NCBI GenBank assembly: GCA_944380295.1
Contig: CALWHE010000003.1
Coordinates: forward strand, 32,057 to 96,056
Reading direction: 5' to 3'
Length of the DNA stretch: 64,000 nucleotides
Source: an uncultured Christensenellaceae bacterium
Lineage (GTDB): Bacteria > Bacillota > Clostridia > Christensenellales > UBA3700
Below the pieces are notes generated by a model. The model was not told the origin of the DNA. It saw only the letters and a list, made by a program, of their open reading frames with translations, and searched no databases. Made by a program: the position numbers and the translations under genes. Below are positions 8,042 to 16,781 of the stretch, piece by piece; within the stretch, counting starts at the first letter, position 1; each line of letters starts with the position of its first letter.

Positions 8042-9139
8042 ATGAAAAAAGCATTGAAGATAACGGGTATCACCGTGCTGGCGCTCATCATCGCTTTGAT
8101 CGCGGCGGCGCTTTGTTACGTGCTCTATGTGGCGGTGGAATACGACCGCATAGAAGACAACTTGCAGCTGGAAATCACGCCCGGCAACGTGGCTCAGTCC
8201 GCCGCGGTGGGTGAGGAATACAGCATCGTCACATACAATATCGGCTTTGGCGCTTATTCTCCTGAATACTCCTTTTTTATGGACAGCGGCGTGATGGAAG
8301 ACGGCACGCAGGTGACGGGCGTTTACGCCAAAGGGCTGAGCAAAGAGGACGTGCAGAAGAACACTGACGGGGCGGTGAACACGCTCAAAGATCTGAACGC
8401 GGACTTTTATTTTATCCAGGAAGCGGACACGGACGGGGACAGGAGCTATCATATCGACCAAGTGGCGGCGCTGCGCGCCGCGCTGGACGGGGACAGCACT
8501 TATGCGGAGAACTTCCACAGCGCTTATCTGCTCTATCCCTTTAACGATCCGCACGGCAAAAACAACGCCGGCATCGTCACCTTTTCCAAGATAAAGATAA
8601 ATTCCGCCGTGCGCCGTCAATATCCGGTGGACGACGGCTTTGCCAAATTTTTCGATCTGGACAGATGTTTTTCTCTGCATCGCGTCGGCGTGGCGGGCGG
8701 AAAGGAACTGGTGCTGATCAACAGCCATATGTCCGCATACGACGAGGGCGGCACCATTCGCGCCTTGCAGCTGGAAATGCTCAATTCCGTGATGGCGGAG
8801 GAATACGCCAAGGGCAATTACGTGATCGTGGGCGGCGACTTCAACCATGAACTTGCCGGCAGTTTCGGCACCTTCCCTTCAAAGCAGAAGCAGCCCACCT
8901 GGGCATACGAGCTGAAAAACGAAGATTTGGCAGAAGGCTTTACCATTGCCGCCAGCAAGGAGGGCACGGGCACCTGCCGCGCCGCGGAGATACCTTATGA
9001 AGAGGGCGTGAATTACCTGACCGTGCTGGACGGCTTTATTGTTTCCGACAACGTGCAGGTGAAGGCTGTGCAAAACGTGGATACCGGCTTTGCTTATTCC
9101 GATCATAACCCCGTGAAGATGACCTTCCTGCTCAAATAA
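8042..9139 (+). CDS. Membrane-anchored endonuclease/exonuclease/phosphatase-fold protein
   Basis: A 365-residue EEP-superfamily hydrolase. Residues 5-35 are a single hydrophobic segment (signal anchor), so the catalytic domain is outside the membrane. Catalytic marks in order: YNIGFG (metal-side Asn), FIQEAD (metal Glu), NSHMSAYD, VGGDFNHE (Asp and Asn) and the terminal SDHNPV (Asp-His). The long loop with DGTQVTGVYAKGLSKED is atypical. Family members cleave phosphodiesters in DNA, sphingomyelin or phosphoinositides; no substrate can be chosen here. The ATG at 8042 is preceded by GAGGGAAAAG; a GTG at 8030 is a less likely start. Confidence 0.88.
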   Translation: MKKALKITGITVLALIIALIAAALCYVLYVAVEYDRIEDNLQLEITPGNVAQSAAVGEEYSIVTYNIGFGAYSPEYSFFMDSGVMEDGTQVTGVYAKGLSKEDVQKNTDGAVNTLKDLNADFYFIQEADTDGDRSYHIDQVAALRAALDGDSTYAENFHSAYLLYPFNDPHGKNNAGIVTFSKIKINSAVRRQYPVDDGFAKFFDLDRCFSLHRVGVAGGKELVLINSHMSAYDEGGTIRALQLEMLNSVMAEEYAKGNYVIVGGDFNHELAGSFGTFPSKQKQPTWAYELKNEDLAEGFTIAASKEGTGTCRAAEIPYEEGVNYLTVLDGFIVSDNVQVKAVQNVDTGFAYSDHNPVKMTFLLK

Positions 9140-9204
9140 AAAGCGGGGCAGGGGCGGAAAAATTTTGGCAAAACCCCGTGCAGGGGCGGAAAAACAAGCA
9201 AGTC

Positions 9205-9231
9205 AAAAAGCGGCACGAAAGCCGCTTTTTT
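9205..9231 (+). terminator. Terminator after the EEP hydrolase gene
   Basis: AAAAAGCGGC-acgaaa-GCCGCTTTTTT hairpin with U-tract, 66 bases after the stop. Confidence 0.88.
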
Positions 9232-9339
9232 GCCGCCTCTTGCGCGCCTTTGCCGCGCCGCCTTTACGCGCTTTTGCCGGCGGCGCGCAGGCATGAAATG
9301 CCGCCGGGCAGAAAAAGTGCTGCAAAAGCCGCGCGGTCG

Positions 9340-9354
9340 TGTTATAATATAGGC
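9340..9354 (+). promoter_or_regulatory. Extended -10 promoter giving a leaderless exonuclease mRNA
   Basis: TGT followed by TATAAT at 9343-9348, with no good -35. The ATG at 9355 is six bases after the -10, so transcription would start at or near the A of the start codon. No Shine-Dalgarno site is present. Confidence 0.6.
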
Positions 9355-9900
9355 ATGAGTGCGAAAGAAAAGGGCAAGAGTCTGCTCGTTTTCCCGGAAG
9401 ATTACACCGTGGTGGACATAGAAACCACCGGGCTTTGCGCGGGCAAAAGCGAAATAATAGAGATCTCCGCCGTCAAATTCCGCGGCAGAAGGGAAGAAGG
9501 CTCCTTCTCCACCCTGGTCAAGCCTTCTCGTCCGGTGGGATACTTCATCACCCGCCTCACCGGCATCACGGACGAGATGGCTGCCGGCGGCGCGGACATC
9601 AAAGACGCCTTGCGCGGCTTTTCCGACTTTTTGGGCGACGACATCATCGTGGGTTACAACGTCAATTTCGACATCAATTTTTTGCACGCGGATATGATGC
9701 GCCACTTGGGTGTGCCGCTCACCAACGATTTTGTGGACGTGCTGCGCTTTGCCCGCCGCCTGCTGCCTCAGCTGCCCGACCACAAGCAGACCACCGTTGC
9801 CGGCTATTACGGCATCTCCGTCACGGGCGCTCACCGCGCGCACGCCGACTGCCTGATCTGCAACGCCTGCCTGGAATGCCTGCGGCAGCGGCAGCGGTAG
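9355..9900 (+). CDS. DEDDh 3'-5' exonuclease (DnaQ/PolC-epsilon type)
   Basis: A 181-residue stand-alone exonuclease domain. Catalytic residues are visible as VVDIETTG (Asp, Glu), GYNVNFDINFL (Asp), and AHRAHADC (His, Asp), the full DEDDh set. Such proteins trim 3' DNA or RNA ends, as in proofreading or repair. The gene has an extended -10 right in front of the ATG and no ribosome site, suggesting a leaderless transcript. The last residues (LRQRQR) run into a GCGGCAGCG repeat and the stop TAG sits at the edge of a REP-like palindrome, so the C-terminus may have been reshaped by repeat DNA. Confidence 0.9.
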   Translation: MSAKEKGKSLLVFPEDYTVVDIETTGLCAGKSEIIEISAVKFRGRREEGSFSTLVKPSRPVGYFITRLTGITDEMAAGGADIKDALRGFSDFLGDDIIVGYNVNFDINFLHADMMRHLGVPLTNDFVDVLRFARRLLPQLPDHKQTTVAGYYGISVTGAHRAHADCLICNACLECLRQRQR

Positions 9901-9901
9901 C

Positions 9902-10085
9902 GTGACGGGAGCGCGGGGCGGCAGCGTGACGCTGCACCCCGATATGCTCCGCAGCGGCGGAAAATGCTGACAAGCGTTACTCCCTGCAATACTTGATAAG
10001 GTGCAATAAAAGCGCGGGCAGCGTGACGAGAGCGCGGGGCGGCAGCGTGACGCTGCACCCTGAGCGCGGGGCGCTCCACCCCTTT
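9902..10085. repeat. REP-like palindromes (two units) and spacer
   Basis: GCAGCGTGACGCTGC occurs at about 9923 and 10042, each in the setting GAGCGCGGGGCGGCAGCGTG. A GGGGCGCTCCACCCC unit follows at about 10068. The 75-bp spacer between them contains GATATGCTCCGCAGCGGCGG, a companion sequence found beside other copies of this family. No gene is seen. Confidence 0.85.
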
Positions 10086-10352
10086 ATGTCCTGCGCCGCC
10101 GAACAAAATCAATAAGCGAAAGCTATGTTCGGCGGCTGCGGACGTGAAATTTTTGCGCAGATATAAGTGAGCGATAAGCGAACATATACTGCTGCGCAAA
10201 AGTGAAATGTTTTTGCCAACGAGTTGGCAAAAACGTGAAATGTGCCCTCAAACCGCAAGCGACGAGAGGGCACGTGAAATGCACGACGATACAGCTCCGC
10301 GCTCGTCGTGCGTGGCGGCTGCCTGCGGCGCTATTAGAGTATAATGCTGCAC
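10086..10352 (+). repeat. GTGAAAT hairpin array, copy 4
   Basis: Complete copy from ATGTCCTGCGCC to GGCGCTATTAGAGTATAATG, 185 bases downstream of the exonuclease stop and in the same sense. Hairpin 1 has the GCCGCCGAACA arms of copy 1. Hairpin 5 has different arms: GCACGACGA...TCGTCGTGC with an inner AGCTCCGCGCTCG, matching copy 9. No ORF is extended into it. Confidence 0.92.
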
Positions 10353-10475
10353 CAGGAGCGCGGGGCGGCAGCGTGCCGCTGCACCCGGAGCGCGGGGCGG
10401 CAGCGTGACGCTGCACCCTGATATGCTCCGCAGTGGCAGAAAATGTTGGCAAGCGTTACGCCTTGCAAAACTTAA
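10353..10475. repeat. REP-like palindromes and companion spacer
   Basis: Two units (GGCAGCGTGCCGCTGC at about 10369 and GGCAGCGTGACGCTGC at about 10399), followed by a TGATATGCTCCGCAGTGG companion sequence. The remaining bases to 10658 hold no recognisable gene apart from the ribosome site of the next one. Confidence 0.82.
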
Positions 10476-10658
10476 CGGAGCGCTATTATTGCGCCAAGAT
10501 CGGAAAAAGCAAGAGCGTGCGCCGTTTTTCCGCGTTGCAAAAGCGCGTGCGCCCGGGGTAACTGCCGAAAGGCGCGGAACGAGTGTTTGCCGGGGAAAAT
10601 CGAACGGCGGATAAAAGCGGGCGGCACCCGCAGGACATAGACGCAAGAGGAGAAGAAT

Positions 10659-11141
10659 ATGGATATCGAGCAGATCAAGGCGTTCCTTGCCGGGCAGGGG
10701 CTGGGCGAACGGGTGATGGAGTTTTCCGTGTCCAGCGCCACGGTGGAGCTGGCGGCAAAAGCCGTGGGCTGTGAGCCGGCGCGCATTGCCAAAACGCTTT
10801 CTTTCCTCACCAAGGAAGGACCGCTGCTCATCGTGGCGGCGGGCGATGTGAAGGCGGACAATAAAAAATTCAAGGCGTGCTTTGCGCAAAAAGCGCGCAT
10901 GATCCCCTTTGAAGAGGTGGAAGAGCTGACCGGTTTCAAGCCGGGCGGCGTGTGTCCCTTTTGCGCCAAAGAGGGGGTGCGCGTGCTCTTGGACGAGTCC
11001 TTAAAGCGCTTTGACGTCATTTATCCCGCCGCAGGCAACGCCGCCAGCGCGATCAGGCTCACGCCGCAGGAGCTTTTTCGGCTTGCGCGCGCAGACGGCT
11101 GGGTGGACGTTTGCGGTCCCAAAGAACAGCCGGCGGAATAA
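10659..11141 (+). CDS. YbaK/ProX-family aminoacyl-tRNA deacylase
   Basis: A 160-residue protein of the YbaK/INS domain family, which hydrolyses mischarged tRNAs in trans (for example Cys-tRNA-Pro or Ala-tRNA-Pro). Recognisable segments are EFSVSSATVELAAKAVGCEP, IAKTLSF, VVAAGDVKADNKKFKA and FKPGGVCPF, the family's G-G-V-x-P-F motif. It acts in the cytoplasm after charging errors by prolyl-tRNA synthetase. AGAGGAGAAGAAT precedes the ATG. The gene stands alone between repeat DNA and a promoter. The subclass (YbaK versus PrdX) cannot be fixed by eye. Confidence 0.9.
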   Translation: MDIEQIKAFLAGQGLGERVMEFSVSSATVELAAKAVGCEPARIAKTLSFLTKEGPLLIVAAGDVKADNKKFKACFAQKARMIPFEEVEELTGFKPGGVCPFCAKEGVRVLLDESLKRFDVIYPAAGNAASAIRLTPQELFRLARADGWVDVCGPKEQPAE

Positions 11142-11331
11142 AAGCGGCTGCCGCCGCATAGACCGCGATCGACGCGCCGCCTCACGCAACGCTCAGGTTT
11201 TCCGCACGATTTGACAATGTGCGAAAGCGGGCAATGAGCGCGCTTTTCGCTGCCCGGCAAAACTTTTTTAAGCGTTCGGCGTTTTCACGCAACGTTGCGG
11301 CGGGGCTGTTTTGCGGATTTTTATGCCGCGA

Positions 11332-11360
11332 TTGACAGAGTGATAACGTTGTGTTATAAT
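11332..11360 (+). promoter_or_regulatory. Consensus sigma-A promoter
   Basis: TTGACA (11332-11337), exactly 17 bases, TATAAT (11355-11360). It drives the LURP-one gene at 11414. The rest of 11142-11331 shows no feature. Confidence 0.92.
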
Positions 11361-11413
11361 ATGCGTGTGCCGCGGCAGTGCTGGCGGCGATAAAAGGAAA
11401 AGAGGGGACGTTT

Positions 11414-11899
11414 ATGATAATCAACATCAAAAACAAGATAGTTTCTCTGCGCGGTTCGTCCGACATCACGGACGTGGACGGCAACAAGGTCTTCACGGTC
11501 AAGGGCAAGGTTTTCAGCCTGCGCCGCAAAAAGTTTCTCTATGACAACAGCGGCAATCTGCTCTTCCGCATTCAAAACAAGTTTATCAACTGGTTCGTGC
11601 ACCGCGCTTACATCTTTGACGGCGACGGCAACAAGGTGTGTTCGGTCAAGGACAAGTGGTTCAACGTCAACAACGAATACTTCGTCTATGACTGCAAAGA
11701 CGAGATTAAGATAGACGGCAAATTCATGTCGCGCGATTCGCGCATTGTGCGCAACGGCGAGGTGGTGGCTTTTCTTCACCGCAACTTCGACATTTTGCGC
11801 GACAGTTTTCAGCTGGAAGCCCAGCCCGAGGACATGCCCTTCATGGCGGCGCTGGTCATTGCCATAGACAACATCGTGGACAATATCCAAAACGGCTGA
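11414..11899 (+). CDS. LURP-one-related / YxjI-type protein
   Basis: A 161-residue beta-rich protein of the LURP-one/Tubby-like (scramblase-fold) family. It consists of repeated short strands with Asp-Gly-Asn turns (DVDGNKVFTVKGKVFSLRRK, DGDGNKVCSVKDKWF, DCKDEIKIDGKF), as in YxjI. The C-terminal helix DMPFMAALVIAIDNIVDNI is the hydrophobic helix that fills the barrel in this fold. The function of bacterial members is not established. The ATG at 11414 follows AGAGGGG; an upstream in-frame start at 11378 is less likely. A consensus promoter lies 54 bases upstream. Confidence 0.82.
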   Translation: MIINIKNKIVSLRGSSDITDVDGNKVFTVKGKVFSLRRKKFLYDNSGNLLFRIQNKFINWFVHRAYIFDGDGNKVCSVKDKWFNVNNEYFVYDCKDEIKIDGKFMSRDSRIVRNGEVVAFLHRNFDILRDSFQLEAQPEDMPFMAALVIAIDNIVDNIQNG

Positions 11900-11990
11900 A
11901 CGGGCGGTTTTTCCGCGCGGCGCGTTGAGGCGCGCCTCTCTTTTGCTCGCCTTTTCGGCGGCGGGCGATGCGTGCGCTTAAAATTTTTTC

Positions 11991-12019
11991 TTGAAATATC
12001 GCGCGAGGCGTGATAAAAT
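11991..12019 (+). promoter_or_regulatory. Sigma-A promoter for the c-di-AMP receptor gene
   Basis: TTGAAA (11991-11996), 17 bases, TAAAAT (12014-12019), about 60 bases before the chosen start at 12080. Confidence 0.78.
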
Positions 12020-12079
12020 ATAAATATGATTTTAAGCGCCGCCGGGAAGCGCCCGTTGCCCCGCGGCGGGAGGGAAAAT

Positions 12080-12418
12080 ATGAAAATGGTGTGGGCTATC
12101 CTCAGAAAAGAGGACGAGGAAACAACGACCAACGCACTCAACGATAACGGCTTTGTGGTGACCAAGCTCGCCACCACGGGCGCGTTTTTGCGCAAAAAAA
12201 ACGTGACTCTGCTCATCGGCACGGAGGACGAAAAGGTGGAAAAGGTGATAGAGATATTGCGTTCGCACGCGGGCAAGCGCAACAAGGTGATCTATGCCCC
12301 GCACACCGTGGCGCCCGGACTGGTTTACGGCGGAGCCAATTCCATGGTCCCCATCAACGAACAGATAGGCGGCGCCACCGTGTTCGTCATGGACGTGGAC
12401 AGATATTGCAAGATCTGA
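12080..12418 (+). CDS. darA: Cyclic-di-AMP receptor, PstA/DarA family
   Basis: A 112-residue PII-like protein (DUF970). It begins MKMVWAILRKEDEETTTNALNDNGFVVTKLATTGAFLRKKN, the family's characteristic start with the T-T-G-x-F-L loop that forms the ligand site, and continues NVTLLIGTEDEKVEKVIEIL. Trimers of this family bind c-di-AMP in the cytoplasm; the downstream target is unknown. GGGAGGG lies eight bases before the ATG at 12080; an in-frame ATG at 12026 directly after the -10 would add 18 residues and is less likely. The gene is followed 16 bases later by queH. No c-di-AMP cyclase is in the window. Confidence 0.93.
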   Translation: MKMVWAILRKEDEETTTNALNDNGFVVTKLATTGAFLRKKNVTLLIGTEDEKVEKVIEILRSHAGKRNKVIYAPHTVAPGLVYGGANSMVPINEQIGGATVFVMDVDRYCKI

Positions 12419-12434
12419 ACGCGGGGGATCGCTT

Positions 12435-13052
12435 TTGAACGCGCGCGACTTCAACAGAGAAATGACGGAGAGATTGAGCGGCTCGGCGCAAAAGCCGCGG
12501 CTTTTGCTGCACAGCTGCTGCGCGCCTTGTTCTTCGCACTGCCTGAGCGTGCTCACGCCGCTGGCGCAGGTGACCGTTTTTTATTACAACCCCAACATAT
12601 ATCCGCGCGAGGAATACGAAAAGCGCAAGAGCGAACAGATAAGACTGATCAAAGAGGCGTATCCGCAGGTAGGCATGCTGGACGCGGAATACGACTACGG
12701 GGAGTTTTTGCGCGCCGCCCGCGGGCTGGAAAAGGAAAGGGAAGGCGGAGCACGCTGCACGGCTTGCTTTGAACTGCGCCTGTCCGCCACGGCAAAGGCG
12801 GCGCGCGAGGGCGGTTTTGACATGTTTGCCACCACGCTCACCGTAAGTCCGCATAAAAACGCGCCGCTTATCAATATGATAGGCGCGCAGGCGGGCGCGC
12901 GCGAGGGCGTGGAGTTTCTGCCCTCCGACTTCAAAAAAAAGGATGGTTATCTGCATTCGATACAGTTGAGCAAACAATATTCGCTCTATCGCCAAAATTA
13001 TTGCGGGTGTGGGTTTTCTTTTGCCAAACAGGCGCTGTCCGGGCACGCATGA
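12435..13052 (+). CDS. queH: Epoxyqueuosine reductase QueH, C-terminus altered by a foldback repeat
   Basis: A 205-residue QueH (DUF208), which reduces epoxyqueuosine to queuosine in tRNA using a 4Fe-4S cluster. Key pieces are LLLHSCCAPCSS (Cys pair), FYYNPNIYPREEYEKRK, CTACFELRL and the final YCGCGFS, where the family usually ends. The last residues AKQALSGHA and the TGA come from the left arm of a 164-bp foldback element (13022-13185). The start is a TTG after GGGGGATC; the ATG at 12462 is an alternative that would drop nine residues. Other queuosine genes are not in the window. Confidence 0.92.
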   Translation: MNARDFNREMTERLSGSAQKPRLLLHSCCAPCSSHCLSVLTPLAQVTVFYYNPNIYPREEYEKRKSEQIRLIKEAYPQVGMLDAEYDYGEFLRAARGLEKEREGGARCTACFELRLSATAKAAREGGFDMFATTLTVSPHKNAPLINMIGAQAGAREGVEFLPSDFKKKDGYLHSIQLSKQYSLYRQNYCGCGFSFAKQALSGHA

Positions 13053-13185
13053 GAGCGCGTCTTTACGCGCGCCTTTGAACAACGGGGACTTGATAATACA
13101 ACAAGTATTACCTGCGTCCCCGTTGTCCAAATCCGCACGCAAATCCATCACTCTCCTACGCACCCTTAACAGCGCCTGTTTGGCA
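13022..13185. repeat. Foldback element with perfect 17-bp terminal inverted repeats, copy 1
   Basis: TGCCAAACAGGCGCTGT at 13022-13038 is the exact reverse complement of 13169-13185. Inside is a further palindrome, CAACGGGGAC...GTCCCCGTTG. The left end lies in queH. A diverged partial unit follows to about 13310 (GCCGTCCAAACCTGCACGCA). Confidence 0.92.
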
Positions 13186-13305
13186 TTAATAGTCAAATGG
13201 AATAATGTATCGTTATAAGCCGAAAATATTGCCTGCGTCGCCGCCGTCCAAACCTGCACGCAAATACATCGCCCGCATGCGCGCCCGCACGACTCCCGCT
13301 CGGCA

Positions 13306-13565
13306 TTATTTTTTCGCGGGGCGCTCCACCCCTGATATGCTCCGCAGTGACGGAACCGTTGATGAGCGTTACTCTTCACACTGATATTTGTTGGATATAT
13401 AATGATATTAACGGCATGACCATTCACACAACCATGTATTTGGTAAACAAGGGTGCAGCGTTACGCTGCCCGGGCAGGCGGCAGCGTGACGCTGCACCCT
13501 TGATATGCTTCGCAGCGACGGAACTATCGGTAATCGATGTTTTTCAAACTGATATATGTCGGGGA
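13306..13565. repeat. REP-like palindromes with TGATATGCT companion sequences
   Basis: GGGGCGCTCCACCCC at about 13318, GCAGCGTTACGCTGC at about 13456 and GGCAGCGTGACGCTGCACCC at about 13480. TGATATGCTYCGCAGYGACGG follows two of them. The segment 13360-13560 is repeated in inverted orientation at about 32430-32595, including ACCATTCACACAACCATG. No gene is seen. Confidence 0.83.
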
Positions 13566-13577
13566 TATAATGATAAG

Positions 13578-13700
13578 AATGCCGGACAGGCGCCGTCAAG
13601 GGCATGCAGGAGAGTGATGGATTTGCGAGTGATTTTGGACAACGGGGGCGAAGGTAATATTCATCGATTATAATGATACAATTTGTTCTCAACAACTATT
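13578..13700. repeat. Foldback element, partial copy
   Basis: Left end TGCCGGACAGGCGCCGT and the conserved GAGAGTGATGGATTTGCG and CAACGGGGGCGAAGGTAAT segments are present, but the right inverted repeat is lost. Confidence 0.8.
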
Positions 13701-13728
13701 AAAGCCGGCGGTTCCCAATAACTACTAA

Positions 13729-13894
13729 TGCCGGGCAGGCGCTGTTAAGGGTGCGCGGTAGGGCGATGGATTTGCGTGCAGGTTTGGGCAACGGGGACGA
13801 AGGTAATACTCTTGCGGTATTATCAAGTCCCCGTTGTTCAAAGATGTGCGTAAAGCCGCGCTCTACTGCGTGCCCTTGACAGCGCCTGCCCGGC
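13729..13894. repeat. Foldback element, copy 2
   Basis: Terminal repeats TGCCGGGCAGGCGCTGT (13729-13745) and ACAGCGCCTGCCCGGC (13879-13894), 166 bp overall. Compared with copy 1 the arms have changed at matching positions (AAAC to GGGC on one side, GTTT to GCCC on the other). Confidence 0.92.
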
Positions 13895-13971
13895 GGCTAA
13901 AAACCAAAGTTATAACATGGCGACAAAAAGGCGTATTTAAGGCGCAAAAATCCACACTTTGCCGCCGTTTG

Positions 13972-14001
13972 TTGACAGACTTTGCGGCGGCGTTATATAA
14001 T
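13972..14001 (+). promoter_or_regulatory. Sigma-A promoter for the P-type ATPase
   Basis: TTGACA (13972-13977), 18 bases, TATAAT (13996-14001), followed by a 50-base leader with GAGGTGAC before the ATG. Confidence 0.88.
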
Positions 14002-14053
14002 TTGACGGGAAAACGAAAAACTTGGCGCACGCTTTTGTGTGCCGTGAGGTGAC

Positions 14054-16654
14054 ATGGGACGTTGGTCTGAATTGAGGTTGCTGCGTGCCCGCAGCAAGAA
14101 GAAAGAGGGCAGCCGCAATTATAAAAACGCCGAGAGGTTCGCGCCCGATCCCGCGCTGGGGTTGGATGAAGAGCGCGTGGCGCAGAGAAGAGAAGAAAAT
14201 CTCGTCAACATCAAGCCCATCAACAGGGCAAAGTCTTATCCCCGCATAATCTTTGAAAACATTTTCAGCTTTTGCAACATAGTCACGCTGTTTTTGATGA
14301 TCCTGCTCGTTGCCATAGGCGCGGCGGATTACGCTCTGTCTTCTTCCATCATCATCATCAGCATGGCGATAGGGATAGTGCAGGAGATAAAAGCCAAGCG
14401 TTCGGTGGAAAAGCTGTCTTTGACGGTGGAATCTACCTGCACGGTGGTGCGCGGCGGAGAGAGCAGGCAGATCTCCACCAAAGAGCTGGTTTTGGACGAC
14501 ATATACGTGGCGGAAGCGGGCGCGCAGGTGCCCGTGGACAGCGTGATCGTAGACGGCTATATCGAGGTGGACGAATCCATTCTCACCGGTGAAGCCGTGC
14601 CCGTCAGGCGCGGCGCGGGTGAGAGCGTGTTTGCCGGCAGCATCGTGATGGAAGGGCAAGCCACGGCGCGCGCGGACAGAGTGGGCAAGGACTGTTACAT
14701 AGAGAGCATCGCCCGCGCGGCGCGCAAGGTGGAGCGCCCCAAATCGCGCATTTTCACTTCCATCAACAACTTTATCAAGGTGGCAACGGTGATACTTGCC
14801 GTGCTGGCGGTCATTCTCACCATCTCCCAGCGCCTTGCCGCGGAAGCGGGCGACTGGAACAGCTGGAAGCAGACCATCATCACCGTGTCGTCCAGCATAC
14901 TCGGCATGATCCCGGTGGGCATGTTCGTGATGATGTCCACGGCGCTGGCGGTTTCCGTGCTGCGCCTGTCCAAGCACAGCGCGCTGCCGCAGGACCTTTA
15001 CAGCGTGGAGATGCTGGCGAGGGTGGACACGCTGCTTTTGGACAAGACGGGCACCATCACCAGCGGCGAGCTGGAAGTGGTGGACGTGAAAACGCTCACG
15101 CAGACGGACGTGGATCTGGCGGATCTGATGCGCACGTTCACGGAGGCGACCAAGGACAAAAAGTCCACGGCGCGCGCTTTGGACAAGAAGTTTGAAAACG
15201 GCAGCGTGCTGGAATTTGAAGACGCGCTCTCTTTTTCTTCCGAGCGCAAGTTCAGCGCGGTCACGTTGAAGGGCGGCAAGTCTTATCTGTTGGGCGCGCC
15301 CGAATATGTGACGCAGCTTTCGGACGAGGCGAAGGAATACCTCTCCGCGCAGTCCGCGCTGGGCAGGCGCAGCGTGCTTTTGGCGCAGTTCGACGGACCG
15401 ATAAGCAAGGCTACTCCCGAACAGACCGTGCCGCTTGACATCTTTATTTTGGAAGACAGCCTGCGCACGGACGTGCGCAGCACGCTGGAATGGTTTTATA
15501 AAAACGACGTGGACGTGAAGATAATCTCCGGCGACGACCCGGAAACGGTTGCCAACATCGCCGGCAAAACGGGCGTTTACAACGCGGACAAGTGGATCAA
15601 CTGCCGCAATCTTTCCAAAGAAGAGCTGGAAGCCAAGGCGGAAGAAGGCGTGGTCTTTGGCAGAGTGTCGCCCGACCAGAAGCGCGACATCGTGCGCTGC
15701 CTGCAAAAAAAAGGCAGAACGGTGGGCATGATAGGCGACGGCGTGAACGACGTGAAGGCGCTCAGAGAGAGCGACTGCTCCATCTCTTTCGGTTCGGCAA
15801 ACGAGGTGGCGCGCAACATCTCGCGCATCATTTTGACGGACAATAATTTCAGCACGCTGCCCGCCATCGTCAATGAGGGCAGGTCGGTCATCGGCAACAT
15901 AGAAAAGGTGTCGGCGCTCTATATCATGAAGAACATCGCCATCATGGTGCTCACGCTGGCGTTTGCCATCGCCGGCTTTATCGACCCCGCCATCAGTTAC
16001 CCCATCTCCACCAAGCAGCTGCTTTTGCTGGAATTTTTCGTGATCGGCGTGCCGTCTTTGGCGTTCGCCATGCAAAAGGGCAACTCGCGGCGCGTCACGG
16101 GCAACTTTATGCGCAACGTGCTCAAATCGGCGCTGCCGGCTTCTTTGGCGCTCATCCTCTCCGTTGCCATGATCTATCCCATGGGCAAGGCGGGCTTGTT
16201 CGCCTCTGCGGACGAGGCGTATATCGTGTCCGTCACGGGCATGGCGCTCTCCTTCACCGGCTTTTTGTGCCTCTTGCTCATCTCTCTGCCGCCGAATAAA
16301 TTCCGCCTCATCGTCACGGGCGTGATGATGGCGGTGGCGGTGGCTGCCATCTATATCGACTATTACGTGTTCGGCGACTGGTTCGGACCGGAAGAAACTT
16401 TCCTGGGCATGCTCCCCGTGCAGAGCGGCGCGGACGTGGGCTGGATAGCTCTGGCGGCAGCGGCGGGTTTTTTGCTCAACATCGCCGCCATTTTCGTCGC
16501 GCGCAAGGTGGAGAACAAATACGGCGACAAGCTGGACGAAAAGCTGCTTGAACTGGAAAACCGCCTGCACGCGCGCAAAGAAGAACTGCGGGCAAAGCTG
16601 AAAGAAAAGCGCGAGCAAAAACAGCAAAAAAAGAGCGAAAAGCAGAACAAATAA
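14054..16654 (+). CDS. HAD-IC family P-type cation ATPase
   Basis: An 866-residue membrane pump. Landmarks in order: actuator LTGEAVPV, M4 region SSILGMIPVGMFVMMSTALA, phosphorylation site LLLDKTGTITSGE near residue 335, hinge IGDGVNDVKALRESDCSIS, and six C-terminal hydrophobic segments followed by a Lys/Glu-rich coiled tail. It lacks the CPC of heavy-metal pumps and most resembles CtpE-like (calcium or other divalent cation) ATPases. In M4 the usual PEGL is PVGM, so the ion-binding Glu is missing. It is monocistronic, with its own promoter and terminator. The transported ion is not determinable. Confidence 0.92.
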   Translation: MGRWSELRLLRARSKKKEGSRNYKNAERFAPDPALGLDEERVAQRREENLVNIKPINRAKSYPRIIFENIFSFCNIVTLFLMILLVAIGAADYALSSSIIIISMAIGIVQEIKAKRSVEKLSLTVESTCTVVRGGESRQISTKELVLDDIYVAEAGAQVPVDSVIVDGYIEVDESILTGEAVPVRRGAGESVFAGSIVMEGQATARADRVGKDCYIESIARAARKVERPKSRIFTSINNFIKVATVILAVLAVILTISQRLAAEAGDWNSWKQTIITVSSSILGMIPVGMFVMMSTALAVSVLRLSKHSALPQDLYSVEMLARVDTLLLDKTGTITSGELEVVDVKTLTQTDVDLADLMRTFTEATKDKKSTARALDKKFENGSVLEFEDALSFSSERKFSAVTLKGGKSYLLGAPEYVTQLSDEAKEYLSAQSALGRRSVLLAQFDGPISKATPEQTVPLDIFILEDSLRTDVRSTLEWFYKNDVDVKIISGDDPETVANIAGKTGVYNADKWINCRNLSKEELEAKAEEGVVFGRVSPDQKRDIVRCLQKKGRTVGMIGDGVNDVKALRESDCSISFGSANEVARNISRIILTDNNFSTLPAIVNEGRSVIGNIEKVSALYIMKNIAIMVLTLAFAIAGFIDPAISYPISTKQLLLLEFFVIGVPSLAFAMQKGNSRRVTGNFMRNVLKSALPASLALILSVAMIYPMGKAGLFASADEAYIVSVTGMALSFTGFLCLLLISLPPNKFRLIVTGVMMAVAVAAIYIDYYVFGDWFGPEETFLGMLPVQSGADVGWIALAAAAGFLLNIAAIFVARKVENKYGDKLDEKLLELENRLHARKEELRAKLKEKREQKQQKKSEKQNK

Positions 16655-16687
16655 AGGATAACGCACCAAGGCGGAGCATATGCATGA

Positions 16688-16714
16688 CAAAAAGCGGAGA
16701 TATCCGCTTTTTTG
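16688..16714 (+). terminator. Terminator after the P-type ATPase
   Basis: AAAAAGCGGA-ga-TATCCGCTTTTTT hairpin with U-tract. Confidence 0.9.
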
Positions 16715-16781
16715 TCATTATCCGCGCTTTTTTGTGCGATGACGGCAAAAGGCGGCGCAAAATTTGTGTTATGCTCTGCCT

